Below, in pieces: positions 16,066 through 24,945 of a stretch of 64,000 nt of DNA. The notes beneath the pieces were generated by a model. That model was not told the origin of the DNA, ran no database searches, and was given only the letters and a program-made list of their open reading frames with translations. Location: NCBI GenBank assembly GCA_902600895.1, contig CACKLF010000003.1, positions 1-64,000 on the forward strand, given 5' to 3'. How positions within the stretch are numbered: position 1 is the stretch's first letter; each line of letters starts with the position of its first letter. Source of the stretch: an uncultured Alphaproteobacteria bacterium. GTDB lineage: Bacteria; Pseudomonadota; Alphaproteobacteria; Rhodobacterales; Rhodobacteraceae. The position numbers and the translations under genes were made by a program.

Positions 16066-17223
16066 ATGAAAGATTTGAAAGATGAAAATGAACTTCTCTT
16101 AGAGACAATCAAAAAATTCATGGCGGATGAAATTTATCCGCATGAAGAAGCCGTTGATAAGCTTGGGTATGTTCCAACTGAAATTGCCAACCAAATTGAA
16201 ACAAAGTCTAAGGAAATTGGCCTGTTTGCGGCCAATCTACCTATTGAAGTTGGCGGTGGTGGGTTAGATTATGAAAGTATGGCACTAGTCGAACGTGAAT
16301 ATGGTAAAACATCTCATGCACTACATTCATGGATAGCAAGACCTACTGAAATTTTGCTTGCTTGTAATGAGGAACAAAAGGAACAATACCTGTATCCTTG
16401 CGTGAAAGGCGAAAAGCGTGAACTTTTTGCACTGACAGAACCAGATGCCGGGTCTGACATAATGAGTATGAGATCAAATGCAAAAAAGGATGGAGACGAT
16501 TGGATTTTAAATGGATCTAAACATTTTATTTCTGGACCTTGCTTACCAGACTTTGCTATTGTATTTGCCGCTACTGGCGAGGATCAAACTGCAAGGGGAA
16601 GCAGAAAACGAATTACGGCATTTTTGGTGGATGTTGGAACTAAAGGCTTTGACATTCAGGAAGGCACGAAATGTATAAGCTATAAAGGTTATAAAAATTT
16701 TCAGTTGAGTTTTAATGATGTACGTCTACCAAGTGATAAAATTCTTGGGGAAGAAGGCAATGGTCTCCTACTTTCTGGAAAATGGTTGGGAATGGGGCGT
16801 ATTTGGGTAGGTGCTACTTGTTGTGGCAAAGCTGAAAGAATTTTAGATTTGGCAACTGACTGGGCCGCTAATCGAAAACAGTTTGGCAAGCCAATTGGAG
16901 CATTTCAAGCAACAGGTTTCAAACTAGCTGATATGAAAATGAATTTACGTGCCGCCGATCTTCTAGTAGAAGATGCTGTTCTTAGAGCATCAAAAGGAAT
17001 AATGCAGGACCAGGACGCAGCTATCGTCAAAGTCTTTTGCTCAGAAATGTTAAACAAGGTAGCAGATGATACAGTGCAAATTTTTGGAGGAATGGGTTTA
17101 ATGGAAGAAATGCCAATTGAGCGTCTCTGGAGAGACTCTCGCTTAGAGAGAATTTGGGACGGAACTTCTGAAATACAAAGGCATATTATAACTCGAGCAA
17201 TGCTTCGTCCTCTAGGCGCATGA
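16066..17223 (+). CDS. Acyl-CoA dehydrogenase (candidate gamma-butyrobetainyl-CoA dehydrogenase)
   Basis: 385 aa, complete ACAD fold. The FAD/substrate motif is TEPDAGSDIMSM and the C-terminal motif IFGGMGLMEEMP. At the position of the catalytic glutamate of medium-chain ACADs (the IYEGT loop) this protein has D365 (IWDGTSEI), one carbon shorter. An AAAGGGG ribosome site precedes the ATG, and the stop overlaps the CoA-ligase start by 4 bases. In the context of CaiD- and carnitine-type enzymes the natural reaction is desaturation of gamma-butyrobetainyl-CoA to crotonobetainyl-CoA (inference). Confidence 0.87.
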   Translation: MKDLKDENELLLETIKKFMADEIYPHEEAVDKLGYVPTEIANQIETKSKEIGLFAANLPIEVGGGGLDYESMALVEREYGKTSHALHSWIARPTEILLACNEEQKEQYLYPCVKGEKRELFALTEPDAGSDIMSMRSNAKKDGDDWILNGSKHFISGPCLPDFAIVFAATGEDQTARGSRKRITAFLVDVGTKGFDIQEGTKCISYKGYKNFQLSFNDVRLPSDKILGEEGNGLLLSGKWLGMGRIWVGATCCGKAERILDLATDWAANRKQFGKPIGAFQATGFKLADMKMNLRAADLLVEDAVLRASKGIMQDQDAAIVKVFCSEMLNKVADDTVQIFGGMGLMEEMPIERLWRDSRLERIWDGTSEIQRHIITRAMLRPLGA

Positions 17224-19307
17224 ACAATCTTAAAACCGATACTTTTGATCGCCTATTTCAAGCAAAGTCAGTTGTTTTTGTTGGAGGAAAGGATGTCTTT
17301 ACTCCAATTAAAGAAATACAAAGAAGAGGTTTCAAAGGTAGAATATCAGTTGTAAATCCAAATAGAGACAAGATTCTAGGCTATAAATGCTTAAAAGATG
17401 TGAGTGACCTTCCCTACTCACCAGATGCTGCATTTTTGGCAGTACCTGCAGATAAATGTGTCGGAATTGTTAAGCAATTAAAAAAGAAAGGATGTGGTGG
17501 CATTGTTTGTTACTCAGCTGGGTTTAAAGAAACTGGTTTAAAAGGGGAGAAGCTAGAAAATGAACTGATTTTGGCGGCTGGTGACATGCCAGTAATTGGT
17601 CCAAATTGTTATGGTATCATCAATTATGTAGGAAAGTTGGCGTTATGGCCATTCGCGCACGGAGGATTTTCACCTGGTTGGGGTGCCGCAATCGTAACTC
17701 AAAGTGGTATGTTGTCATCAGACATTACGATGACCCAAAGAACAATTCCTATGAGTTATATGGTTTCATTAGGTAATCAAGCATCAGTTGGGCTGGAACA
17801 TCTAATAAGTTATTTTTCTCCTAAAAAGGAAGTGACGGCCATCGGGGTTCATATAGAGGGTTTAAAAAATATAAAATCTTTCTATTCAGCTGCACTTTCT
17901 GCATTGGATGCAAATAAACCAATTGTTGCTTTTAAGACTGGAACATCAAAAATTGGTAAAAATCTGACAAAAAGTCATACAGGATCATTATCTGGGGATG
18001 AAGAAGTTTTTTCAGCACTATGCGATAAACTAGGCATCATACAAGTAACCAATGCAGTTCAATTTCTTGAGACCTTGAAGTTCATGAGTATTTCGAAACC
18101 TGTTAAAAATAATAGGGTTTTAGGTTTTACCTGCTCAGGTGGAGGTGCAACAATGCTTGCAGATTATGGAGAAAAGATTGGTTTGCAGTATCCCAAATTT
18201 AAATCTACTACAAAAAATGAGTTGAAAAAATTGCTTCCAAAAATAGCTACAGTTTCAAATCCGCTGGATTACACAACACCCATATGGGGCATTCCAGATA
18301 AAACATATCCAGTTTTTTTAAAGTCTTCAAAAAGTCTCGATATCGGCTCCACTATTATAAATCAGGATTATCCCAGCGCTGGTTTAAATGAATCCGAAAG
18401 TTCATATTGGAACGACAGCTTATCATTTGTAAGTGCTGCTGAGGAGGCAAATATTCCGCATGTAGTGTGTTCAACTTTCCCAGAAAATATCGGGGCCGAG
18501 GTGCGAGAAAAACTAATTGCTTTAGGCTCAGTGCCGATGCAAGGCATTAATGAAACACTCAATGCAATAAAAAGTTCCTACCTTTATCATAAAAATAGAA
18601 CAAATAGAAAAAAAAATAAAGGTTTGGCTCCTCCACTAGTGGTTAAAAAGGCAAAGTATTTAAGTGAATATGATGGTAAGTTTTTACTAGAGCAATATGG
18701 CATTAAAATTCCAATGAATTCAAAATTTACCGATAGCAATAAATTATTAAAGACACAGTTGAGCTTCCCATTAGCATTAAAATACACACATTCAAAAATT
18801 CCACATAAAACTGAACAGGGCCTTGTACATACCAATATTCAAAATCAAAATGAACTAGAGTACTATGTTAACATTTTAGAAAATAAAATCATAACACTTA
18901 AAAAGAACGAACGAGATGGTTTTATTTTTGCTGAAAAAATGTTGCAAAAGCCAATTGCTGAACTTTTTTTAAGTTTCAGAAATGATGTGAATTTTGGTAA
19001 AATACTAGTTGTTGGGATGGGAGGAATTTTTACTGAACTTTTATATGACGTAAAAACAATTCTATTCCCAATTTCTCGATTTACACTTTTTGAGCAACTG
19101 AAAAGTTTAAAAGGATATAAATTACTTACTGGCTTTAGAGGTAGAAAAAAAGTTAATACTAACAGACTGTTGTCTGACTTGCTTTATTTAAGTGACTTCT
19201 TTTTGGAAGAGGCTAACAAGTGTGTATCTCTTGAAATTAACCCCTTGTTTGTATACGAAAACGAGACCGTGGTTGCTGATTGCGTGATGCAAAAAAAAGT
19301 GTCGTAA
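17220..19307 (+). CDS. ADP-forming acyl-CoA synthetase (acetyl-CoA synthetase, NDP-forming type)
   Basis: 695 aa. Order of domains: CoA-binding Rossmann domain (residues ~10-130), succinyl-CoA-ligase-like domains (~145-455) with the phospho-histidine H253 in KSHTGSL, then an ATP-grasp domain from ~480 (EYDGKFLLEQYGIKIP) to the end with the GMGGIFTELL segment. Such enzymes make acyl-CoA from acid, CoA and ATP giving ADP, at lower cost than AMP-forming ligases. The ATGA overlap couples it to the acyl-CoA dehydrogenase, so it probably activates the pathway acid, for example gamma-butyrobetaine. It ends the rightward operon. Confidence 0.88.
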   Translation: MNNLKTDTFDRLFQAKSVVFVGGKDVFTPIKEIQRRGFKGRISVVNPNRDKILGYKCLKDVSDLPYSPDAAFLAVPADKCVGIVKQLKKKGCGGIVCYSAGFKETGLKGEKLENELILAAGDMPVIGPNCYGIINYVGKLALWPFAHGGFSPGWGAAIVTQSGMLSSDITMTQRTIPMSYMVSLGNQASVGLEHLISYFSPKKEVTAIGVHIEGLKNIKSFYSAALSALDANKPIVAFKTGTSKIGKNLTKSHTGSLSGDEEVFSALCDKLGIIQVTNAVQFLETLKFMSISKPVKNNRVLGFTCSGGGATMLADYGEKIGLQYPKFKSTTKNELKKLLPKIATVSNPLDYTTPIWGIPDKTYPVFLKSSKSLDIGSTIINQDYPSAGLNESESSYWNDSLSFVSAAEEANIPHVVCSTFPENIGAEVREKLIALGSVPMQGINETLNAIKSSYLYHKNRTNRKKNKGLAPPLVVKKAKYLSEYDGKFLLEQYGIKIPMNSKFTDSNKLLKTQLSFPLALKYTHSKIPHKTEQGLVHTNIQNQNELEYYVNILENKIITLKKNERDGFIFAEKMLQKPIAELFLSFRNDVNFGKILVVGMGGIFTELLYDVKTILFPISRFTLFEQLKSLKGYKLLTGFRGRKKVNTNRLLSDLLYLSDFFLEEANKCVSLEINPLFVYENETVVADCVMQKKVS

Positions 19308-19339
19308 AGTTTTCTAATCATTATAAAAATTCTCATGGA

Positions 19340-21703
19340 TTACTCTCCGTATGGAATCCAAATATTTTTTACCTGAACTGACTTCCGCAAAATTTCCTTT
19401 AAAATTGGGCTTTTTGGGTTGCTCCAATCAATCCTTTTTCCTTCAAAGGTTAAAGTTTGTTTTAAATTACTGATTGAGAGAGCTTCAATATTTTTAAATT
19501 TATTTTTTTCTCCAAAGCACCAAATGGCGTCTATTCCGTTATGCTTTGAAAGAACTTCACCTAATTCGTCATGATTTCCGCTTATTATATTTACAACTCC
19601 ATCAGGAATATCAGATGTTTCTATCACCTGAAAAAAATCCAAACAAGTAAGGGGATTTTTCTCTGAAGGAATAATTACCACTCTATTTCCTTGCGATATT
19701 GCCAAACCTAATACGGTTACAAAAGAGAGAAATGGCATATAGTCTGAGCAAAGAATTGCAATAACGCCAATTGGTTCATTTATTGCCAGTGTGTTGGCTT
19801 TGATTGGCGCCTGATGTACTATTCCATCAAGCTTGTCTGACCAAGCAGCGTAATAAAAGAGATTTTTAATGGAGTTTTCTACCTGTATATCTATATCATG
19901 CTCACTTGTAAGATTTTCTAAGTATGTACTAAATTCATCTTTTCGTTTGGAAAAATTTTCTGCAAGGTAGTAAATAACCTGACTGCGGTTATGAGACGTT
20001 GTTGTTGACCAAGAAACTGCCTTTAGTGCAGCTTCTACGCCATCACGAATATCCTTTCTATTACCTATCCCAACTTCCGTTACAAACCCTCCATATATAT
20101 CAAAAATTTTTTTGCTGTAGCCACTATCTGGGCGTACCTGACTTCCTCCAATGAAAAATTTTCTTGTTTCATCAATTTTTAAAACTGTACTCTTTTTTAT
20201 TTTTCGAGATTTCTTCAATGCAGTAGTTTGCCTAACATATTGACTTTCTTTTGGCTTAAGATACTCAAAAATACCTTCTTTACCTCCTTCCCTGCCAAAA
20301 CCACTTTCTCGATAACCACCAAATCCTACAGCAGCATCAAAAATATTTGAGGAATTAATCCAAATTACGCCAGCTTTTATTTTTGGCGCCATATCTAAAG
20401 CTAAATTTATATTTTCAGTCCAAATACTTGCAGCTAAACCATATTGAGTATTATTAGATATTTCTACCGCTTCACTTGGAGTTCGAAATGTCAACATTAC
20501 TAAAACAGGGCCAAATATCTCTTCACGAACTATTTCCATAGAAGATTCGACATTTGAAATTAATGTGGGTGGATAAAAGCACCCCTTCTCATTACAATTT
20601 ATTTCTGCTTGGAATATGTTCGCTCCTTCACCCCGACTTATCTCCACCATATTTTCAATTTTATTTAATTGTGACTTATTTATGATTGCGCCCATATCTA
20701 TCGATTTATCAAGTGGGTTACCAACTCGGAGTTTCTTGATCCTGGCTATAATCTTTTTTTTGACTATCTCATAAATATTTTCTTGAACTAAGAGTCTGGA
20801 CCCAGCACAGCAAACCTCTCCTTGATTTAACCATATCGCGTCAACTAATCCCTCTATTGCACTATCTATGTCAGCGTCATCAAATATGATAAATGGTGAT
20901 TTTCCACCAAGTTCAAATGTCACCTTCTTATCTTTTCCAGCAGTGGCCTTTCTTATCCTTCGACCAACCTCAGTAGACCCGGTAAAAGCAATTTTGTTTA
21001 TACTATTATGTTTTATGAGATTTTCCCCAGTTTCTCCATCTCCAGTAATTATGTTTACCACACCCTTAGGTAATTGAGCCATTTCACAAATTTGGGAAAA
21101 GTATAAGGCGGTAAGTGATGTATATTCTGCTGGCTTTAAAACTACACAATTCCCTGCAGCTAACGCTGGAGCTATTTTCCAAGACAACATTAAAAGAGGG
21201 AAATTCCATGGTATAATTTGAGCTACTACACCAACAGGTTCGTAGTTAGAAAATTCCTCATCAATAATTTCTGCCCATCCAGCATGATGGTAGAAATGTC
21301 TCACAACTAAAGGAACGTCTATATCTCGTGTTTCCCTAATAGATTTACCATTTTCCAAAGTTTCCAACACAGAAAGTAATCTAGAGTTTTTTTGAATAAT
21401 TCGAGCAATTGCATACAAATATTTTGCTCGGTCATGTGGATACAAAGAAGACCACTTTTTTTGTGCTGTTGTGGCAGCTTTTATTGCTGAAACTACATCT
21501 GTAGTATCGCCCTTTGAAATATTTGCTAACACATCTCCATTAGCAGGGTTAAAGGTTTTAAATGTTTTCTTAGGTTTGGTAAATTTACCATTTATAAAAT
21601 GTCCAAAACTTCGATTTTTTGATTTGAGCCACTCTTGAGCAATTAAATCACTTTCCAAAGCCTCTCCATAATCCATTTGTTTATATTCAGAAATTATATT
21701 CAA
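19340..21703 (-). CDS. ALDH16-type two-domain aldehyde dehydrogenase
   Basis: 787 aa, far longer than the usual ~490. The N-terminal half is a complete catalytic ALDH: PWNFP with N167, base E264 (FELGGKSP) and nucleophile C298 (EVCCAGSR). Residues ~505-785 form a second ALDH-like domain (IGGSQVRPDSGYSKKIFD, EPIGVIAILCSDYMP, GVVNIISG) that lacks the nucleophile and is shortened. This is the layout of ALDH16, where the second domain is non-catalytic. It lies 13 bases after deoC, a pairing that suggests oxidation of an aldehyde from deoxyribose or nucleoside breakdown, such as acetaldehyde (inference). The start is TTG; an ATG nine codons further on is an alternative. Confidence 0.87.
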   Translation of the reverse strand: MNIISEYKQMDYGEALESDLIAQEWLKSKNRSFGHFINGKFTKPKKTFKTFNPANGDVLANISKGDTTDVVSAIKAATTAQKKWSSLYPHDRAKYLYAIARIIQKNSRLLSVLETLENGKSIRETRDIDVPLVVRHFYHHAGWAEIIDEEFSNYEPVGVVAQIIPWNFPLLMLSWKIAPALAAGNCVVLKPAEYTSLTALYFSQICEMAQLPKGVVNIITGDGETGENLIKHNSINKIAFTGSTEVGRRIRKATAGKDKKVTFELGGKSPFIIFDDADIDSAIEGLVDAIWLNQGEVCCAGSRLLVQENIYEIVKKKIIARIKKLRVGNPLDKSIDMGAIINKSQLNKIENMVEISRGEGANIFQAEINCNEKGCFYPPTLISNVESSMEIVREEIFGPVLVMLTFRTPSEAVEISNNTQYGLAASIWTENINLALDMAPKIKAGVIWINSSNIFDAAVGFGGYRESGFGREGGKEGIFEYLKPKESQYVRQTTALKKSRKIKKSTVLKIDETRKFFIGGSQVRPDSGYSKKIFDIYGGFVTEVGIGNRKDIRDGVEAALKAVSWSTTTSHNRSQVIYYLAENFSKRKDEFSTYLENLTSEHDIDIQVENSIKNLFYYAAWSDKLDGIVHQAPIKANTLAINEPIGVIAILCSDYMPFLSFVTVLGLAISQGNRVVIIPSEKNPLTCLDFFQVIETSDIPDGVVNIISGNHDELGEVLSKHNGIDAIWCFGEKNKFKNIEALSISNLKQTLTFEGKRIDWSNPKSPILKEILRKSVQVKNIWIPYGE

Positions 21704-21716
21704 TTATTTTTCTCTT

Positions 21717-22721
21717 CTATGATAACCCATGCCTGTTAAAGGCTGAGTATTGACCAGTGATGTAAAAGTCTAGTTGCCTCTCGATATCGGAAAGCAATGA
21801 TGAAGCTCCAAATCGAAATAACTTAGGGTTTAACCACGCTCTCCCAAGTTCTTCATTTACGATTATCAAATAATTCAACGCATCTTTAGCTTTTGATATG
21901 CCACCCGCTGGTTTATAGCCCACTTTATGGCCAGTAAGCTCATAATAATCACGAATTGCCCTTAGCATAACTAATGTAACTGGCAAAGTTGCATTTATAT
22001 TTTCTTTACCTGTCGAAGTTTTTATAAAATCTGCTCCTGCCATCATGCAGACCCAAGAAGCCTTAGCAACATTCCTAAGCGTTCCAAGTTCACCTGTTGC
22101 TAGTATAGTTTTTAAATGACTTTTACCACAAGCAGATTTATACTCTTTCACTTCATCATATAGCTTTTTCCAATTTGCATTTAAAACATGTTGCCTAGAA
22201 ATTACCACATCTATTTCTTCTGCCCCAGCAGCTACAGATTCATGTATTTCTAAAACTTTTAATTTAAAAGGGGTAAGACCAGCTGGAAAACCAGTAGATA
22301 CCGCAGCAACAGGAATTTCACTACCACGAAGTGAATTTCTAGCTTCCTTTACCATATCATGATAAACACATACGGCGCCTACCTGTAAGTTTAGATCTCT
22401 TACTTGAAGAGCATCCACTATAGACCTTTTAATTGGTGATCTCGCCTTAGCGCATAATCGCTTAACCCTACCCGGGGTATCATCTCCCGATAAAGTTGTT
22501 AGGTCAATGCAAGAAATTGCTTTTAGCAGCCATGCAGCCTGACTAACTTTTTTAACAGACCTTCTTTTGGTAACTGTAGCACAGCGGCGTTCTACAGCAC
22601 TAGTATTTACTTTTTTATCAATAAAAAGATGCTCGTCGTAAGGTAAGCCTTGATTTCTAAGGTCATTTAATAAATGGTGCTTTAATATTTGTGCCATTAA
22701 TTTCTGTGAGTAATATTCCAA
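21717..22721 (-). CDS. deoC: Deoxyribose-phosphate aldolase
   Basis: 334 aa. DERA cleaves 2-deoxyribose 5-phosphate to glyceraldehyde 3-phosphate and acetaldehyde. The Schiff-base lysine is K234 in GADFIKTSTGK and the second active-site lysine K270 in YKPAGGI; CIDLTTLSGDDT near residue 71 is the other family signature. It is longer than the E. coli enzyme because of an N-terminal extension of ~65 residues. It is followed by the ALDH16-like gene, which could remove the acetaldehyde. The start is TTG, with an ATG eight codons downstream as an alternative. Only 42 bases separate it from the divergent cyclotransferase-like gene. Confidence 0.92.
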   Translation of the reverse strand: MEYYSQKLMAQILKHHLLNDLRNQGLPYDEHLFIDKKVNTSAVERRCATVTKRRSVKKVSQAAWLLKAISCIDLTTLSGDDTPGRVKRLCAKARSPIKRSIVDALQVRDLNLQVGAVCVYHDMVKEARNSLRGSEIPVAAVSTGFPAGLTPFKLKVLEIHESVAAGAEEIDVVISRQHVLNANWKKLYDEVKEYKSACGKSHLKTILATGELGTLRNVAKASWVCMMAGADFIKTSTGKENINATLPVTLVMLRAIRDYYELTGHKVGYKPAGGISKAKDALNYLIIVNEELGRAWLNPKLFRFGASSLLSDIERQLDFYITGQYSAFNRHGLS

Positions 22722-22763
22722 ATAAAAAATCTGTTCAATCTACATAAGTGAGAAATCTTTAAG

Positions 22764-23297
22764 ATGTCAAAAGAAAAATCAATATATTATTTTGGATATG
22801 GTTCAAATATGTCATTGGCATACATTCAAAATCGGCGTGGCGTTTATCCCACAAAAAGTTTGCCAGGTCGTCTTAATGGTTACCGTCTGATTATGAATAT
22901 GCAAGGACCTATATTCATAGAACCGAGTTTCGCGAATATTACTCCAGACAACAGTGGATTAGTTGAAGGTGTCGTCCATTTAATTTCTGAGACTGAACTA
23001 ACTAAAATCATTAATACTGAAGGCGAAGATTATGAGGTTACCGATATTACGGTACAAACAAAAGATGGTAATAAAGTTGCTAAGACCCTAATTTACAAAG
23101 CTTTAAGTGATAAGGATATTCCACCATCTCGTCGATACATGAAAATTTTAATAAAAGCTGCAAAAGATTCTAGGCTTAGCAAGGAATACATTCGAGGATT
23201 AGAATCTAGACCCAGCGTGTATTATCCAATTTTATCTGAGATCTATGCGGTAAGAGTATTTTATTGGGTATGGTCTAGATCTCGACTTAAAATTTGA
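22764..23297 (+). CDS. Gamma-glutamylcyclotransferase-like protein
   Basis: 177 aa with the GGCT/AIG2 fold. The N terminus shows the substrate-loop motif FGYGSNMSLAYI, followed by PGRLNGYRLIMN, and the likely catalytic glutamate lies in NTEGEDYEV. Characterised relatives release 5-oxoproline from gamma-glutamyl peptides, including glutathione breakdown products, but many have unknown substrates. It stands alone, divergent from deoC. Confidence 0.75.
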   Translation: MSKEKSIYYFGYGSNMSLAYIQNRRGVYPTKSLPGRLNGYRLIMNMQGPIFIEPSFANITPDNSGLVEGVVHLISETELTKIINTEGEDYEVTDITVQTKDGNKVAKTLIYKALSDKDIPPSRRYMKILIKAAKDSRLSKEYIRGLESRPSVYYPILSEIYAVRVFYWVWSRSRLKI

Positions 23298-23348
23298 TAT
23301 TAAATCTTTTTGATATTAGATTAGTATAAAATCGTATAGGGGGAAAAT

Positions 23349-24506
23349 ATGTCATTATTATCGTCAACTGCAGGCTGGGTAACAGAGGAGCATTCACTTT
23401 TTGCGGATGAGGCTTCAAAATTTTTAGATGTTGAGCTAAAACCTCAAATTGAAAAGTGGGCGAACAATGGAGTAGTGGAAAGAAGTTTTTGGAAGAAAGC
23501 TGGAGAAATGGGACTAATGGGAGGAAGCGTACAGGAGGAATTTGGCGGCTCTGGTGGAGACATATCCTTTGACGCAATTACGGCATATTTACAAGCAGCA
23601 AAAGGTGATGCTGGGTGGGGATACGGCATACAGAGTATAGTAATCCATTACATAAACGCCTATGGTTCAGACGAGCAAAAAGCCAAATGGTTACCACAGT
23701 TAGTAAATGGCGAAAAAATAGCCGCGTTAGCAATGACTGAACCAAATTGTGGATCCGACTTGCAGGCTATAAAGACTCATGCAGAAAAAGATGGAAATCA
23801 ATACAAAATTAATGGCTCGAAGACTTTTATAACAAATGGAGGAAGTGCTGACCTCATATGTTTAGCTGCAAAAACTGATCCCAGTGAAGGTTCTAAAGGT
23901 ATATCACTCCTAATGGTTGAAACAGACAATTTAGAAGGCTTTAGACGTGGGACTCCCCTTAAAAAAGTTGGTATGAAAGGAAATGATACGGCTGAATTAT
24001 TTTTCGAGAATGTTAAAATTCCGCAAACTAATTTACTAGGGTCTGAGGAAGGTAAAGGCTTCTATCAGCTAATGAAACAACTTCCTTGGGAACGTCTTTA
24101 TATAGGGATAGCAGGTCTTGGCGCAGCAGACTGCGCTCTGGATGAAACGATTAAATATGTCAAGGAACGAAAAGCTTTTGGGAAAAGAGTATTTGATTTT
24201 CAAAATACTAAGTTTAAATTAGCTGAACTTAAGACAAAAGTTGAAGTAACAAGATCATTTATAAATGACTGCATACAAAAATTAATGTCAGAAGAATTGG
24301 ATGCTGCAACTGCATCAATGGCAAAGTATTGGGGCAGTCAAATACAAGGTGAAGTATTAGATGAATGTGTACAGCTTCACGGTGGTTATGGTTTTATGGC
24401 TGAATATCCTGTAGCTCGAATGTGGACTGACGCAAGAGTACAAAAAATTTATGGTGGCACTAATGAAATTATGAAAGAACTTATTGCTAGGTCTCTTGAT
24501 ATTTAA
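23349..24506 (+). CDS. Acyl-CoA dehydrogenase
   Basis: 385 aa ACAD. Motifs: MTEPNCGSDLQAI, the KTFITNGGSADLI strand, LHGGYGFMAEYPVARMW and IYGGTNEIMKELIAR. The C-terminal loop has Gly where medium-chain enzymes have the catalytic Glu, as in long-chain and isovaleryl types, where the base sits on another helix. The substrate is not predictable. A GGGGGAAAAT ribosome site precedes the ATG. It overlaps the convergent cupin gene by 4 bases. Confidence 0.88.
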   Translation: MSLLSSTAGWVTEEHSLFADEASKFLDVELKPQIEKWANNGVVERSFWKKAGEMGLMGGSVQEEFGGSGGDISFDAITAYLQAAKGDAGWGYGIQSIVIHYINAYGSDEQKAKWLPQLVNGEKIAALAMTEPNCGSDLQAIKTHAEKDGNQYKINGSKTFITNGGSADLICLAAKTDPSEGSKGISLLMVETDNLEGFRRGTPLKKVGMKGNDTAELFFENVKIPQTNLLGSEEGKGFYQLMKQLPWERLYIGIAGLGAADCALDETIKYVKERKAFGKRVFDFQNTKFKLAELKTKVEVTRSFINDCIQKLMSEELDAATASMAKYWGSQIQGEVLDECVQLHGGYGFMAEYPVARMWTDARVQKIYGGTNEIMKELIARSLDI

Positions 24507-24871
24507 GAATCAAAATTATATCTCACATCATGCCAGCTATTAGTTGGAAAAATCCAAAGTATCTCCAGCGGTATCTTACCTATATTTTTTAAGCCGTGTT
24601 TTTCATTTTTTTTGATATATACCACCGAGTCTTTTCTGAGCTTTTGCTCTTCATTAGAACTTAGAAGCATACCTACTCCTTTTCTGACAATATAGATTTC
24701 CTGAGGAATATGATAATGTAGCGATAGTGAAGAGTTTATGGGTATGTGCAATATACCGCAAGAGATACCCTCACTCTTTGATATATTTTTGTCTACAAGC
24801 AATTTCCATTTCAAGGGAGAATAGTCTTCATTACTCTGCCAATCTAATTTATCAATATTGGATATAAACAT
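24503..24871 (-). CDS. Small single-domain cupin protein
   Basis: 122 aa with one cupin barrel: the SLSLHYHIPQEIYIVRKGVGML segment matches cupin motif 1 (H-x-H-x4-E, with G) and the KNEKHGLKNIG segment matches motif 2. It probably binds one metal ion through these histidines and the glutamate. Possible roles range from sugar-phosphate isomerase to dioxygenase or sensor. It lies divergent from the GST at 24946, with only 74 bases for both promoters. Confidence 0.75.
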   Translation of the reverse strand: MFISNIDKLDWQSNEDYSPLKWKLLVDKNISKSEGISCGILHIPINSSLSLHYHIPQEIYIVRKGVGMLLSSNEEQKLRKDSVVYIKKNEKHGLKNIGKIPLEILWIFPTNSWHDVRYNFDS

Positions 24872-24945
24872 TTTACCTCATGTAATTTAAAAAGTTATTG
24901 AAAAAATCATAAACATTATTGTAAAGATAAATAAAGTTTTATGAA

